Assembly (NCBI RefSeq): GCF_002944315.1
Contig: NZ_CP024311.1
Coordinates: 968,501 to 1,032,500, forward strand
Length of the DNA: 64,000 bases
Direction: 5' to 3'
Origin: Rhizobium sp. NXC24
GTDB taxonomy: Bacteria; Pseudomonadota; Alphaproteobacteria; Rhizobiales; Rhizobiaceae
Position 1 is the first letter of the stretch; every line of letters begins with the position of its first letter. The notes below the pieces were generated by a model. It did not search any database, was not told the DNA's origin, and saw only the letters and a program-made list of their open reading frames with translations. Of the stretch, positions 54,360 to 62,568 are shown in pieces. A program made the translations under genes and the position numbers.

Positions 54360-56449
54360 GCACCACTTCATTGCGCCTGCGCGTTGTCCCTCGCTATCCG
54401 GCCATGGTGACGGCTGCCGATGGCATCAAAGCCGTTCGCAGCGGCGTCGACCTGGCCATCAAGTCCGACTATAGCGATCTCGTCCAAGTCCCGGATGTCA
54501 CCAATCCGGACAAGACTTTCGTTCTCGTGTGGGACGCTGATATCGACAATTATCAGTCGATGTCCTTCACCAACATCATCAATAACGTGCAAGATGCGGT
54601 AATCGGTCCACCGCTGGCGGCGATCGACGCTGCCAATCCCGGCACCGATCAGGTCGTATATTTTACGACCGAGGGTGAGGCATCCACCTTCACGGCATCG
54701 GCTTTCGTTCGCGGCATCTCAAATTCTGTCGACGGGCCGGCCTTCGCGTCTGCAATCGGCGCGCTGCAGCCAGGCATCAGTTCCGTGACGCGAGCCGGGA
54801 ACTACCTGGGCGTCGGCCAGCAAGCTAACTTCGACGGCAATGGCAAAGGCGGAATCCAGATCGGCGGCGGTGATGCAAGTCGTGGCACGGGGTCTTGGAT
54901 ATCAAGTGACGGGCACGGAAACTGGAACTCAATCCAGTCGGCCAAGAACAACAACCCAACCGAACTCATCATCTACAATTCTGCTGCCCGGGGGCGTGCT
55001 AGCGCAGTCGTTAGCACCGGCAATATCTCGCGTATCGACGGCTCCGCGTTCGATGCATCGTGGGTGGGAACCAACCTCTACTTCCTGCGAAAGAAGTTTA
55101 GGGTCTCGGCGTTTATTGATGCGAACACGATCACCCTGACAGAGAGTGACGGCTCTGCGGTAACCTTCTCGTCCGCTGACACTGAGTTCTTCCAGTGGTG
55201 CTATACCACCGGCTCGGGCATCTGCAACGTCAGTGGGACGATGGTCACATGGGTTTCCGGCGATCCATTCGTGCCCTTATTCTTCAGCGATTTCGAGTTC
55301 AAGATCAATGGCGTCGTGTGTACAGTGTCGTCCTTCGTCGACATAAAGACGCTCACCCTCGCATCTGCCCCCGGCGATGCCTCGAATGTCTCATTTTCAT
55401 ATCGCGGCAACATCAACGATCAGCTATCGACGCTCCGCGTACAGTCCGTGGCTGGGAGCGACGAGGAAAACGTCAATCTTTATGCCATCGCCGGTGACAA
55501 CAATCTGGGGCGCTACTACGCCTTGAGGTCTGGGCTGGCTGGCAATGGCAAGAACCGACCAATATTTATTGGGAGCGGGAATTATGCGGGGTATTTTGCG
55601 CGGGATCAAATTGGCATTTATCCGGAAGACGCCACGGCAGGGCATAACGGGTACGCTAGCCTGGGCGGCGTGCAAGGCTACGAAAGCCTACGAGTTTATC
55701 TCAGTGCGACGCCCGTACGCGGTCAGTTTCTTCGTATCGACCCAAAGACCTCCGGTAATTCAATCGGACTACAGGCGGATGGTGTATCGGATGCGAACAT
55801 TGACGCTTTCATAACCGGCAAAGGCACAGGAAGCGTCTTACTTGGAAATCACCTTGCGAATTACGTGAAAATAAGCGGCGCTAATTCAGGGTTCGATCCT
55901 GCAGTCCGCGCACAAGGCTCAGATGCTAATCGTGGTTTGGGCCTCGATATGAAGGGTAGCGGCGGCCTTAATATTTCGCAAGACTTCGCCCGCACTCTAA
56001 TGAAAGTTCAAGGCAACGGTTCTACAGTTAACTTTCTTAATATTGTTGCCTCTGTGACTAATAGTCCAGTTACTCTCGCGGCTGCCGGTAACGACACCAA
56101 CATCGATCTATCTCTATCCGGCAAAGGCACCGGTGCTTTGGTCGCCGGAAGTATCCTATGTAATAAGGTTTCTACCGGTCTGACGGCGACAGGTACCACC
56201 CAAGGTACCGCGTTAGCACTAACTTCAACAGTAAACGAAGTCACGACCACAGCGTCCGGCGCCGGCGTCATCTTGCCAAATAAGATCGGAGCCCTGATTT
56301 CCGTCATTAACTCCGGGGCAAACGCTTTGCTTGTGTATCCCCCATCCGGCGCCGCAATAAACGCCCTCTCGACTAACGCGGGGTTTTCGCTGGCGGCAGG
56401 CGGCAAGCAAACGTTTATCATCACATCAACCACGAAGGTTTATGCGTAA
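54356..56449 (+). CDS. tail fibre / tailspike-like protein
   Basis: A 697-residue repeat-rich beta protein with a modular build: an N-terminal domain (residues about 1-130) that may bind the tail, a middle with oligomeric beta motifs (GQQANFDGNGKGGIQIGGGDASRG, TLRVQSVAGSDEENVNLYAIAGD) and a C-terminal region with recurring GKGTGS / GNDTNIDLSLSGKGTGALV units like those of phage fibre shafts. No depolymerase motif is visible. It determines host adsorption most probably. Confidence 0.8.
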   Translation: MSTTSLRLRVVPRYPAMVTAADGIKAVRSGVDLAIKSDYSDLVQVPDVTNPDKTFVLVWDADIDNYQSMSFTNIINNVQDAVIGPPLAAIDAANPGTDQVVYFTTEGEASTFTASAFVRGISNSVDGPAFASAIGALQPGISSVTRAGNYLGVGQQANFDGNGKGGIQIGGGDASRGTGSWISSDGHGNWNSIQSAKNNNPTELIIYNSAARGRASAVVSTGNISRIDGSAFDASWVGTNLYFLRKKFRVSAFIDANTITLTESDGSAVTFSSADTEFFQWCYTTGSGICNVSGTMVTWVSGDPFVPLFFSDFEFKINGVVCTVSSFVDIKTLTLASAPGDASNVSFSYRGNINDQLSTLRVQSVAGSDEENVNLYAIAGDNNLGRYYALRSGLAGNGKNRPIFIGSGNYAGYFARDQIGIYPEDATAGHNGYASLGGVQGYESLRVYLSATPVRGQFLRIDPKTSGNSIGLQADGVSDANIDAFITGKGTGSVLLGNHLANYVKISGANSGFDPAVRAQGSDANRGLGLDMKGSGGLNISQDFARTLMKVQGNGSTVNFLNIVASVTNSPVTLAAAGNDTNIDLSLSGKGTGALVAGSILCNKVSTGLTATGTTQGTALALTSTVNEVTTTASGAGVILPNKIGALISVINSGANALLVYPPSGAAINALSTNAGFSLAAGGKQTFIITSTTKVYA

Positions 56450-56631
56450 TGGATGCTCAAACTGCACTTCAAATTAAAATCGGTCAGATGATGTTCGGCC
56501 TTGCTGAGGCCGAATCTGCCATAGCGGCAAAAGACAAGACTATTGAGGCCCTAAAGTCCCGTATCAACGAACTTGAGACGCTGACCGACATGAAGGCCGC
56601 AGCGGATGAAGTGCAGAAGACCCAATTATAG
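56449..56631 (+). CDS. 60-residue coiled-coil protein
   Basis: MDAQTALQIKIGQMMFGLAEAESAIAAKDKTIEALKSRINELETLTDMKAAADEVQKTQL, an almost continuous heptad coiled coil. The ATG shares its first base with the last base of the fibre gene's TAA stop codon. It may be a chaperone or trimerisation partner of the fibre. Small but well supported by the tight spacing. Confidence 0.7.
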   Translation: MDAQTALQIKIGQMMFGLAEAESAIAAKDKTIEALKSRINELETLTDMKAAADEVQKTQL

Positions 56632-56950
56632 TCTTCGACAGCAGAATTTTGGCAGCTATTTTTCTAACGGATAGTTGCCATATACTTTGAGCATTTTCGA
56701 AACCTGTGGTCACCAATTGCGCCCTAGAAGCAAACGAATGATGCGCCACATGATGAAATTGCTCATCATGATATTCGGCGGCTTGACGCTCACGGCGGCC
56801 GTTCTTGTCAGCCTACTGGCACGGTAGGCACTCGGCGCTATTCGCCGATGAGGGAGAAAGGCTTTGCAGCCATGGGCTTCACGGCTCAGCAGATCGACGA
56901 TTTCTTTACCGCGGCGGCAAGGCTTTAGATGGCACTAGCCAGCGCACGCG
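56632..56950. other. short spacer after the tail genes
   Basis: This stretch of about 320 bases lies between the fibre cluster and the tandem secreted genes. It contains one possible small frame (56738-56827) and another of about 26 codons at 56849-56929, neither with a strong ribosome binding site. The remainder is AT-rich with no clear element. It may hold the end of the fibre transcript. Confidence 0.4.
56738..56827 (+). CDS. possible 29-residue membrane peptide
   Basis: MMRHMMKLLIMIFGGLTLTAAVLVSLLAR is a short, strongly hydrophobic peptide with a basic head, as in small phage membrane proteins. There is no strong ribosome binding site, so its expression is uncertain. Treat as a candidate only. 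Confidence 0.3.
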   Translation: MMRHMMKLLIMIFGGLTLTAAVLVSLLAR

Positions 56951-57451
56951 TCACCAATTCCACGGCAAAATTTGCTTTGGATCGCGGACGATTTTTGCTG
57001 CATCCCCGCCAATATGAAGGTTTCGCAGGGCGTCTTCGCGCGCTTTTGGAATCGCCGCATTGGGGCCACCCAAAGGGCGGCCGTTCACAATTTCCGAGAC
57101 GTCCACATAAGTCATCTGACGCGGTAAGAACTCCGACAAGCCCAAGGAATACGTTCTCACCACCAAATTGGCCATGTTCTGCATGGGGATATATCGCGCT
57201 GTGCATTGCATTCGTAGCTGTTCAACAGCCGCGAACGCCCGATCACGAGCGCGGATATGAAGCAGGATCAGAGCTTGTCGCTCGTCTTCTGGTATATCAT
57301 ATCTATACACTTCGTTTATCCGACGAGCGACATCGTTTGCGATCCCTTGGCCAATCGTGTTCGCTTGCCGATTGCAAACTGCGGCGTACTGTGCGAGTGC
57401 CGTGTTTGAAATAGAAATACATGCCACGACTGCTAGCAAAAATCGCTTCAT
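56951..57451 (-). CDS. secreted protein, tandem paralogue A
   Basis: A 166-residue protein with a signal peptide (MKRFLLAVVACISISNTALA). The mature part reads QYAAVCNRQANTIGQGIANDVARRINEVYRYDIPEDERQALILLHIRARDRAFAAVEQLRMQCTARYIPMQNMANLVVRTYSLGLSEFLPRQMTYVDVSEIVNGRPLGGPNAAIPKAREDALRN. It is clearly related to the gene just upstream on the same strand (57461-57967). Conserved elements are CNRQ, RDRxxAAV, CTAxYxPMQxM, GLSxxLxxRMTxVDVSE and NGxPLGGPNAxIPKxRED. Two cysteines would form a disulfide in the periplasm. Function unknown. Confidence 0.75.
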   Translation of the reverse strand: MKRFLLAVVACISISNTALAQYAAVCNRQANTIGQGIANDVARRINEVYRYDIPEDERQALILLHIRARDRAFAAVEQLRMQCTARYIPMQNMANLVVRTYSLGLSEFLPRQMTYVDVSEIVNGRPLGGPNAAIPKAREDALRNLHIGGDAAKIVRDPKQILPWNW

Positions 57452-57460
57452 GATGACACC

Positions 57461-57967
57461 TTAGCATTTGCGCTGGAAGCTCAAGCATTTCCACGGATCG
57501 CGAATTATGTTCGCTACGGTTCCGTTGTCTCCTCGAAGAATATCTTCGCGAAATTTAGGAATTAAGGCATTTGGGCCACCTAAAGGGTAACCATTAAGTA
57601 GTTCTGATACGTCTACATGCGTCATTCTCGGCGCGAGTATTTTTGAAAGACCGCCTGTGTAGTAAGTAACAATTCCATCCATCATGTCTTGCATGGGTTT
57701 GTATTTAGCAGTGCACTCTCGTGTCATTTTGTTCACGGCTGCAAGCGTCCGGTCCCTATTTCTGGAAAATAGCAAACGGAAAGCGTCCTGTTCGTCCTTC
57801 GGCAAAGATGGGTCGATCGCGGCAATCCACTTATCCGCGTCACTTCGTACTTTAGTAGCGATTTCGTCTCCCTGCCGGTTACAAACGCCAGCTTGAGAAA
57901 AAGACGGTTGCTGACTCATAAGAAAAAAAGCTGCGGCCGCCAGCGCAAAGACCATGTTCCTTTTCAT
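57461..57967 (-). CDS. secreted protein, tandem paralogue B
   Basis: About 168 residues starting at ATG 57967, with GGGGGG upstream and a signal peptide (MKRNMVFALAAAAFFLMSQQPSFSQA). The mature sequence aligns along its whole length with the gene at 56951-57451, including both cysteines of the shared pattern. It also carries a C-terminal extra KCLSFQRKC. It probably precedes the other in one transcript with nine bases between them. The divergence between the two indicates an old duplication rather than a recent one. These look like lysogenic-conversion genes. Confidence 0.75.
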   Translation of the reverse strand: MKRNMVFALAAAAFFLMSQQPSFSQAGVCNRQGDEIATKVRSDADKWIAAIDPSLPKDEQDAFRLLFSRNRDRTLAAVNKMTRECTAKYKPMQDMMDGIVTYYTGGLSKILAPRMTHVDVSELLNGYPLGGPNALIPKFREDILRGDNGTVANIIRDPWKCLSFQRKC

Positions 57968-58112
57968 TGAATTGCCCCCCACCGATATCCCGTGTGAGTT
58001 GAACTATACGTCGGGAAGGCCGGCTCTCGAAGAAATCTTTCGAGCTACATAATATTAGTTAAGCCAAATATAGCGGTCGCTTTGCCGGCCCTTTTTTTAT
58101 CGGAGCAGTATC

Positions 58113-58604
58113 ATGACCCAAGCAACCGAGCCCCGGTGGCTCGCTTTCGCGCGCAAATACATCGGCCTCCATGAAGTCGTTGGATCAGGCAATAATCCCG
58201 AAATCGTTCAGATGTGGGAAAAACTCGGCCTGCCATTTCGAGACGATGCCACGCCCTGGTGTGCAGGATTCGTAGGCTTCGTTTTCGAGAGCGTCGGCAT
58301 CAAGTCCACCCGATCGGGCCTTGCGCTGTCCTATCAAAATTGGGGTGTTTCCCTCAAAGCTCCCGCGGTTGGCTGCGTGGTGACCTTCAAGCGGGTAGGG
58401 GGAGGCCACGTTGGTTTGGTCGTCGGCAAAGACCAACAGGGCAATATCATGGTTCTCGGCGGCAATCAGTCGGACGCTGTGAACATCAAGCCTTTCGCGA
58501 CTGCTCGGGTCACTTCCTATCGTTGGCCAGCCGGTGAACCTCTGCCGACTGGAGCATTACCTGTCGTGAATTCCAACGGCGTCGTTTCCAACAACGAAGC
58601 CTGA
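58113..58604 (+). CDS. CHAP/NlpC-type endolysin
   Basis: A 163-residue peptidoglycan hydrolase of the TIGR02594-type group. C50 in TPWCAGFVGFVFES is the nucleophile, H99 in GGGHVGLVV the base and N118 in GGNQSD the third residue. The N-terminal ARKYIGLHEVVGSGNNPEIVQ block is typical of these phage amidase-like proteins. No signal peptide, so a holin must release it. It begins the rightward lysis cluster. Confidence 0.88.
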   Translation: MTQATEPRWLAFARKYIGLHEVVGSGNNPEIVQMWEKLGLPFRDDATPWCAGFVGFVFESVGIKSTRSGLALSYQNWGVSLKAPAVGCVVTFKRVGGGHVGLVVGKDQQGNIMVLGGNQSDAVNIKPFATARVTSYRWPAGEPLPTGALPVVNSNGVVSNNEA

Positions 58605-58634
58605 TCCTCCCCTCCAACTAAAAGGACCATCTCC

Positions 58635-58970
58635 ATGCGCATCCTCCATCTCGCGATGGCGGGCAGCCTCATGCTGTCCGTCGCTTCTCTCTCCGCATGC
58701 CAGACCACCAGCCAGGTCGATAACGCTATTGAGCAGAACCTTCCGAAGGTCTGTTCGGCGATCGAAATTGCCCATGTCGCGTTCTCCGCGGTCGCTGCCA
58801 CCGGCAAATTGAAGGCCGGCACGGTTTCCAAGGAAGCTGCAGCCTATGCCGGCGTGGAGACCATCTGCGCCGATCCTTCCCACACCACCGTCGTTGATGC
58901 CGTCGTGAAGGTCGCACAGGCATACGCCGTCGTCTCCAGCGCTCTCCAGCAGGCCAAGGCCGCGCAGTAA
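58635..58970 (+). CDS. small lipoprotein of the lysis region
   Basis: A 111-residue protein with signal and lipobox LSAC (MRILHLAMAGSLMLSVASLSAC). The mature part (QTTSQVDNAIEQNLPKVCSAIEIAHVAFSAVAATGKLKAGTVSKEAAAYAGVETICADPSH) is helical with two cysteines. It follows the endolysin and could be an outer-membrane spanin-like partner or an inhibitor. The ordinary order endolysin, lipoprotein, membrane proteins supports a lysis role. Confidence 0.75.
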   Translation: MRILHLAMAGSLMLSVASLSACQTTSQVDNAIEQNLPKVCSAIEIAHVAFSAVAATGKLKAGTVSKEAAAYAGVETICADPSHTTVVDAVVKVAQAYAVVSSALQQAKAAQ

Positions 58971-58982
58971 AGGAAAACACCC

Positions 58983-59234
58983 ATGTTCAATACGAACGCC
59001 GTCCATAACCTTCTCAATATCCTGATCGCCGTTCTCGCGGCCGTCACGGCATTCCTGATCGCCACGGGCTGCACCCAGTTGGCAACGGGGCTTCTCGAAT
59101 GCTCTCAGTCGTGGATCAGCCCCAAATACGCCGCTGCGATTGTCGCGGTGCTTGGTTCGTCGAAGATCCTGATCAACATCGTCCGCGATGGCTTCGGCGG
59201 CCTCATCAAACCTCAGCCGCCAGTGGACAAATGA
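58983..59234 (+). CDS. holin-like membrane protein
   Basis: An 83-residue protein with two hydrophobic segments (NLLNILIAVLAAVTAFLIATG and PKYAAAIVAVLGSSKILINIV). Size and hairpin topology fit a class II holin that would release the endolysin. The start is 12 bases after the lipoprotein's stop and its stop overlaps the next ATG (ATGA). Confidence 0.72.
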   Translation: MFNTNAVHNLLNILIAVLAAVTAFLIATGCTQLATGLLECSQSWISPKYAAAIVAVLGSSKILINIVRDGFGGLIKPQPPVDK

Positions 59235-59323
59235 GCAGCGCCGTTCTGCTGACGTTGTTCTTCCTCACTGCCGGCACCCTCGCGCTCGCCATCGGTGCCG
59301 GCCTCCTCTCCATACCGCATTGA
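59231..59323 (+). CDS. 30-residue membrane protein
   Basis: MSSAVLLTLFFLTAGTLALAIGAGLLSIPH is a single hydrophobic segment. The ATG overlaps the stop of the preceding holin-like gene. Its position in the lysis cluster suggests a holin modulator (antiholin or small spanin partner). Strongly supported by the overlap but small. Confidence 0.6.
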   Translation: MSSAVLLTLFFLTAGTLALAIGAGLLSIPH

Positions 59324-59338
59324 AAGACGTGAAAGACA

Positions 59339-59767
59339 GTGGCTGACGAAACCGGAGATGAAGAGATGCAAATGCCGGAGCGCGCGAAGAGGATGGGGGC
59401 GAACATCAATACCCTTGTCGGAATTCTGTCGATCGCCTCTTCGGTCGGCATGGGTGTCTGGGTCACGGCGAACAAAAGCCGCGATATCGAGGACCTGCAG
59501 GGCTGGCGCAAGGACTTCATCGTCCTCACCGAAGCGACTTCGGCCCGTGTCGATCAGCGTCTGCAGGCGATCGAAACGCGACAGTCGACCGCGGAGGGCG
59601 ATATCAAGACGCTCGGCTTTCGCATGTCGGCAAGCGAGCAGTCGGTCGGGTCGGTGCTCGCCTCGATCAAGGATCTCACGTCGTCGGTCAACGAGCTGAA
59701 CGGCGACGTGAAGGTCGTTCGCGAAATTCTGCAACGACAGGATCGGCAGAGCAGCAATCCGCGGTGA
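59339..59767 (+). CDS. membrane protein with coiled coil (spanin-like)
   Basis: A 142-residue protein beginning with GTG at 59339. One hydrophobic segment (NTLVGILSIASSVGMGVWVTA) is followed by a long coiled coil (SRDIEDLQGWRKDFIVLTEATSARVDQRLQAIETRQSTAEGDIKTLGFRMSASEQSVGSVLASIKDLTSSVNELNGDVKVVREILQRQ). It resembles inner-membrane spanin Rz-type proteins in topology, although no lipoprotein partner overlaps it. It completes the lysis cassette. Confidence 0.72.
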   Translation: MADETGDEEMQMPERAKRMGANINTLVGILSIASSVGMGVWVTANKSRDIEDLQGWRKDFIVLTEATSARVDQRLQAIETRQSTAEGDIKTLGFRMSASEQSVGSVLASIKDLTSSVNELNGDVKVVREILQRQDRQSSNPR

Positions 59768-59808
59768 AGAGCAGTTATATTGCGAAGATGTGGCCGTGAC
59801 GTCGTCGC

Positions 59809-59835
59809 AAAAAGAAACCCGCTTCGGCGGGTTTC
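59809..59835 (-). terminator. rho-independent terminator
   Basis: GAAACCCGC-TTCG-GCGGGTTTC is a perfect nine-base stem. Read on the minus strand it is followed by five T, so it ends the gene at 59863-60270; on the plus strand the T-run is missing but the stem could also slow the lysis transcript. Confidence 0.85.
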
Positions 59836-59862
59836 TGGAACCTAAAACGATCGTTCGCTGTA

Positions 59863-60270
59863 CTACGACGGACCACTGCCTCCTGTTGAAAATATTGGTC
59901 CCATCGTAATTCGAAGTTCACGAACCGTCTCCCAGTCTTCATCGCCGAGCTTAGCATCAATAGTCAGCGTTCCAGGCTCAAGGATTGTGATACCAGTGCC
60001 GAGCGCCATAGGACTCCAGTTAGACGTGTCAATAACATCGACTTCGCCTTCGATGAAAAATACAGGTTCCGCTTGGCCACCTAGAACTCCACGCAGCGCA
60101 ATTTTGTCTACCCCCACCTTTTCATGTTCCAACAGGAACCAAAGTGACAAGAAGAACGGCGATGGCAGCGAGCTAAATATTATTTCATTGGTATACGCGC
60201 CGATAATAATAAACTTGCCATTGTCTTCACGGCGCACAAAATCACATACCGTAAGGCTATGGATCTTCAT
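59863..60270 (-). CDS. DUF6941-like protein
   Basis: A 135-residue beta-rich protein (CDFVRREDNGKFIIIGAYTNEIIFSSLPSPFFLSLWFLLEHEKVGVDKIALRGVLGGQ ... TLTIDAKLGDEDWETVRELRI) that fits the DUF6941 pattern, a family of unknown function. AT-richer than the structural genes, leftward, and terminated by the hairpin at 59809. Likely a lysogeny-expressed accessory gene. Confidence 0.68.
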   Translation of the reverse strand: MKIHSLTVCDFVRREDNGKFIIIGAYTNEIIFSSLPSPFFLSLWFLLEHEKVGVDKIALRGVLGGQAEPVFFIEGEVDVIDTSNWSPMALGTGITILEPGTLTIDAKLGDEDWETVRELRITMGPIFSTGGSGPS

Positions 60271-60271
60271 T

Positions 60272-60775
60272 TCAAAAAGCTTCGCAAGTCAGAGATTGGA
60301 TGTTGGAAAGCTTTTCTTCGCGAGCCTGCGCAGCCTTTGTCACACGGACATGATTAACGCCAGGCGGCGACCAAGTTACCGGCTCTATGATCGATCCAGC
60401 GCCCGGCGTATGGCGGTATGACCAATCGGCGGTTTCCGGGCTTGTTGTCGTTAACATTACAAGATGATTGCATCCTGATTCAGGCAGGTCATTAAGCACG
60501 ATTTTGAATTCCGGTCGACCGCCCATCGCCCAAGCCAGTTCCGCCACAGATTCCAGCGTAAGGTTATTTGAACCCGAGAGGCAGCGATGGATTCTGGACC
60601 GGTCTACGCCCAAGGATTTCGCCAAATCTTGCTGAGTGAGCTTACAGTCATGTTTACGCTGCGCGAAGGCCCCTTGCAATTCGGTCCCGACCGCATTCAC
60701 GAATACAGCAACGGCTTCACTTTTGGGATCAAGGGCAAATAACCCCTCTTGGTCGTCATCCAGATACGACGTCAT
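60272..60775 (-). CDS. XRE-family antitoxin-like protein
   Basis: A 167-residue protein. The central XRE helix-turn-helix (CKLTQQDLAKSLGVDRSRIHRCLSGSNNLTLESVAELAWAMGGRPEFKI) is flanked by an acidic N-terminus and a C-terminal arm. AAGGAAA lies directly before the ATG. Its start overlaps the 3' end of the toxin gene by 20 bases. This is the usual order for HigB-A-type pairs with phage toxin first. Confidence 0.8.
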   Translation of the reverse strand: MTSYLDDDQEGLFALDPKSEAVAVFVNAVGTELQGAFAQRKHDCKLTQQDLAKSLGVDRSRIHRCLSGSNNLTLESVAELAWAMGGRPEFKIVLNDLPESGCNHLVMLTTTSPETADWSYRHTPGAGSIIEPVTWSPPGVNHVRVTKAAQAREEKLSNIQSLTCEAF

Positions 60776-61241
60776 TTTCCTTCGCTCCCTTAAGATACTT
60801 TGGTTCATCAAGATCAATAGCGATACGCTTGGCGAGAACATCCAGGCGATGCGCCTCGTAACGCGATTTGTCTTCCTTTAGCGTTTCAAAGAAATCGCCC
60901 GCGACCGCCACAAAGCAATCCTTGGCTGCAAACCACCCGAAGAATCGTAGATCCGCGGTTCGCATTTCCCATACGTCATCGCTCCCAGGGCGCATTCTTT
61001 TGAACATTCGCGGTCCGGGGAACGGTTTGCCGGCAATGAAATCCTTAATGATGGCAAACGCCTGTTGGCGCGGCGAAATATCGTCAGCATAGAATTGGGT
61101 CGCTGTCATAACTGGGCCGCGAAGCCAAGCGTCAAATCCCGGAAATGCGAATATTCTGCGATCTTCATACTCGTGTCTCTGCAACCGAACGCGAACGGGT
61201 ACGAGAACTCCCATTTTGACCAGTTGATCTAATGTTGCCAT
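60756..61241 (-). CDS. phage Gp49/HigB-like toxin
   Basis: A 161-residue protein. WEMRTADLRFFGWFAAKDCFVAVAGDFFETLKEDKSRYEAHRLDVLAKRIAIDLDEPKYLKGAKENDVVS follows the Gp49/HigB-type pattern found in phage-derived toxin pairs, which places it in the RelE superfamily broadly. ATG 61241 begins MATLDQL. It precedes the XRE gene on the same strand with overlap. Toxicity is inferred only. Confidence 0.75.
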   Translation of the reverse strand: MATLDQLVKMGVLVPVRVRLQRHEYEDRRIFAFPGFDAWLRGPVMTATQFYADDISPRQQAFAIIKDFIAGKPFPGPRMFKRMRPGSDDVWEMRTADLRFFGWFAAKDCFVAVAGDFFETLKEDKSRYEAHRLDVLAKRIAIDLDEPKYLKGAKENDVVSG

Positions 61242-61271
61242 ATAAGTCAACACATTCGAGTAAACAAGGGA

Positions 61272-61466
61272 TTAATTTAGCTGCGGCAGTATGTCCTGTT
61301 CATTCTGAAAATACGAATTCATCCGGATGCACGCGAGAGTCAAGTGCAATGAATTGAATTCAACCGTCTCTCCCAAAACAAAAAACGGCACTGCAAGTAG
61401 CAACGCCGCGAATATCATGCCGCAAAGAAGCCCTGCGGTTAACCCGTCGTCTCCGCTGTTCGACAA
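61272..61466 (-). CDS. possible small membrane protein
   Basis: A 64-residue protein starting with TTG at 61466, with one hydrophobic segment (GLLCGMIFAALLLAVPFFVLG). It ends 30 bases before the toxin gene and starts four bases after the DUF3467 gene. No strong ribosome binding site; the start is uncertain. It may be co-transcribed with the DUF3467 gene. Confidence 0.45.
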   Translation of the reverse strand: MSNSGDDGLTAGLLCGMIFAALLLAVPFFVLGETVEFNSLHLTLACIRMNSYFQNEQDILPQLN

Positions 61467-61470
61467 TGTT

Positions 61471-61809
61471 TTACTTGAAGCGATTTCGAGACATTCGCGC
61501 GAAGTCCGTTTCTAGCGGGCCATACATGTCTTCGTATTTCCTCACACCGTCCTGAAGTAGGAGTGACAAATCCTTTGCGGACTGAGGGCTCATCGCAAGG
61601 ATCGCTGCAGGTTGGATCCCGGCGCGAAAACCGCTTGGATTTTCATTTGTAGGCTGAGAACGGGCCAGCGAATTGACCGACAGGATAACGTTAAATTCGG
61701 TGCTGCTCCAATACGCGTGAAACGTTGACGCATATAAAAGAGGAGCCTGAATTCGTTCAGACAAATCAGTATTTACTGCTGCGGAAGCACCTATTTTTTC
61801 GTCAGCCAT
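61471..61809 (-). CDS. DUF3467 family protein
   Basis: About 112 residues, starting at ATG 61809 behind GGGGG. LLYASTFHAYWSSTEFNVILSVNS ... QPAAILAMSPQSAKDLSLLLQDGVRKYEDMYGPLETDFARM matches DUF3467, a family of unknown role with a conserved C-terminal helix and YE motif. It begins the small leftward group that continues to the toxin-antitoxin pair. Confidence 0.78.
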   Translation of the reverse strand: MADEKIGASAAVNTDLSERIQAPLLYASTFHAYWSSTEFNVILSVNSLARSQPTNENPSGFRAGIQPAAILAMSPQSAKDLSLLLQDGVRKYEDMYGPLETDFARMSRNRFK

Positions 61810-62113
61810 AAACGCCCCCTGCGCTGAAGGCAAAAAAGCTCGGCTCCTCATCCTATCCGAGTACATTGCCAGAGCGCGATAATTAGTCAATCCTCATAAA
61901 GGATCAGGCATTTGCAGGCATCAGTTCGGGATGAAGGTACTATCCGGACGGGCGGCATTGCGAGGCCAAAGGGCGTATATCGCTCACGACATTCTCATGT
62001 TCTAATTCCACAGTCGGCCGTGCCCACGACCGCAATTGAAACGAGCACTTCATGGACCTCTGCCCCTGTCCCTAACCGGATGGGGGCCTTTTCATAGCAA
62101 TAAGGGAGATTCG

Positions 62114-62473
62114 ATGAGGAGAATGTTCGCGCTAGCAGTCATTGCGTTGGCTGTTCAAAGCCATCCCGCTTTGGCGACGGACAATTCCGCAGTCTCCGTG
62201 TTTGCCGCAAAAGCGAGAACGGACACCAACCTTCAAGAGATGCTTTTCATTGCGGGAGAGGCACTCTCCTGGGCAAATGACGAAATGGCGACGAAAGCAA
62301 ATGGAAAGCGGCTGTACTGTCCTCCTGCCAATACGAAAATTGACGGCGAGCGGTATGCGGCAATATTTGAGAGCTACGTCAAGAGGAAGGCCTGGACCCA
62401 ACGTTTGGGGCCTTGGGGCTTTGAAGGCTACCTTCTCCTTGCACTTGAGGACACGTTTCCCTGCCAGAACTGA
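62114..62473 (+). CDS. secreted Rap1a-like protein
   Basis: A 119-residue protein with a signal peptide (MRRMFALAVIALAVQSHPALA). The mature part contains a C-terminal block YCPPANTKIDGERYAAIFESYVKRKAWTQRLGPWGFEGYLLLALEDTFPC, like the Rap1a/Tai immunity fold, with paired cysteines at each end. AGGGAG precedes the ATG. Rap1a is known to protect against secreted effectors. Here it may protect the lysogen from a toxin, which is speculative. Confidence 0.65.
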   Translation: MRRMFALAVIALAVQSHPALATDNSAVSVFAAKARTDTNLQEMLFIAGEALSWANDEMATKANGKRLYCPPANTKIDGERYAAIFESYVKRKAWTQRLGPWGFEGYLLLALEDTFPCQN

Positions 62474-62568
62474 ACCGCTATCATCCGTCCATTCTCATCC
62501 GGGTTTTCCCGCACCAATGGTCGACAGCACCGGCGCGGCCGGCCTGGTATCGATTTGCAGATCCTCGC

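Noticed and set aside
56849..56929. A 26-codon frame before the tandem secreted genes
   Set aside because: No ribosome binding site, no conservation evidence, and its reading frame could be the tail of a degraded gene. It is mentioned in the spacer entry only.
62062..62092. GCCCC ... GGGGC with four T as a terminator
   Set aside because: The stem is only five pairs with a long loop, and the T-run is short; too weak to list as a feature.
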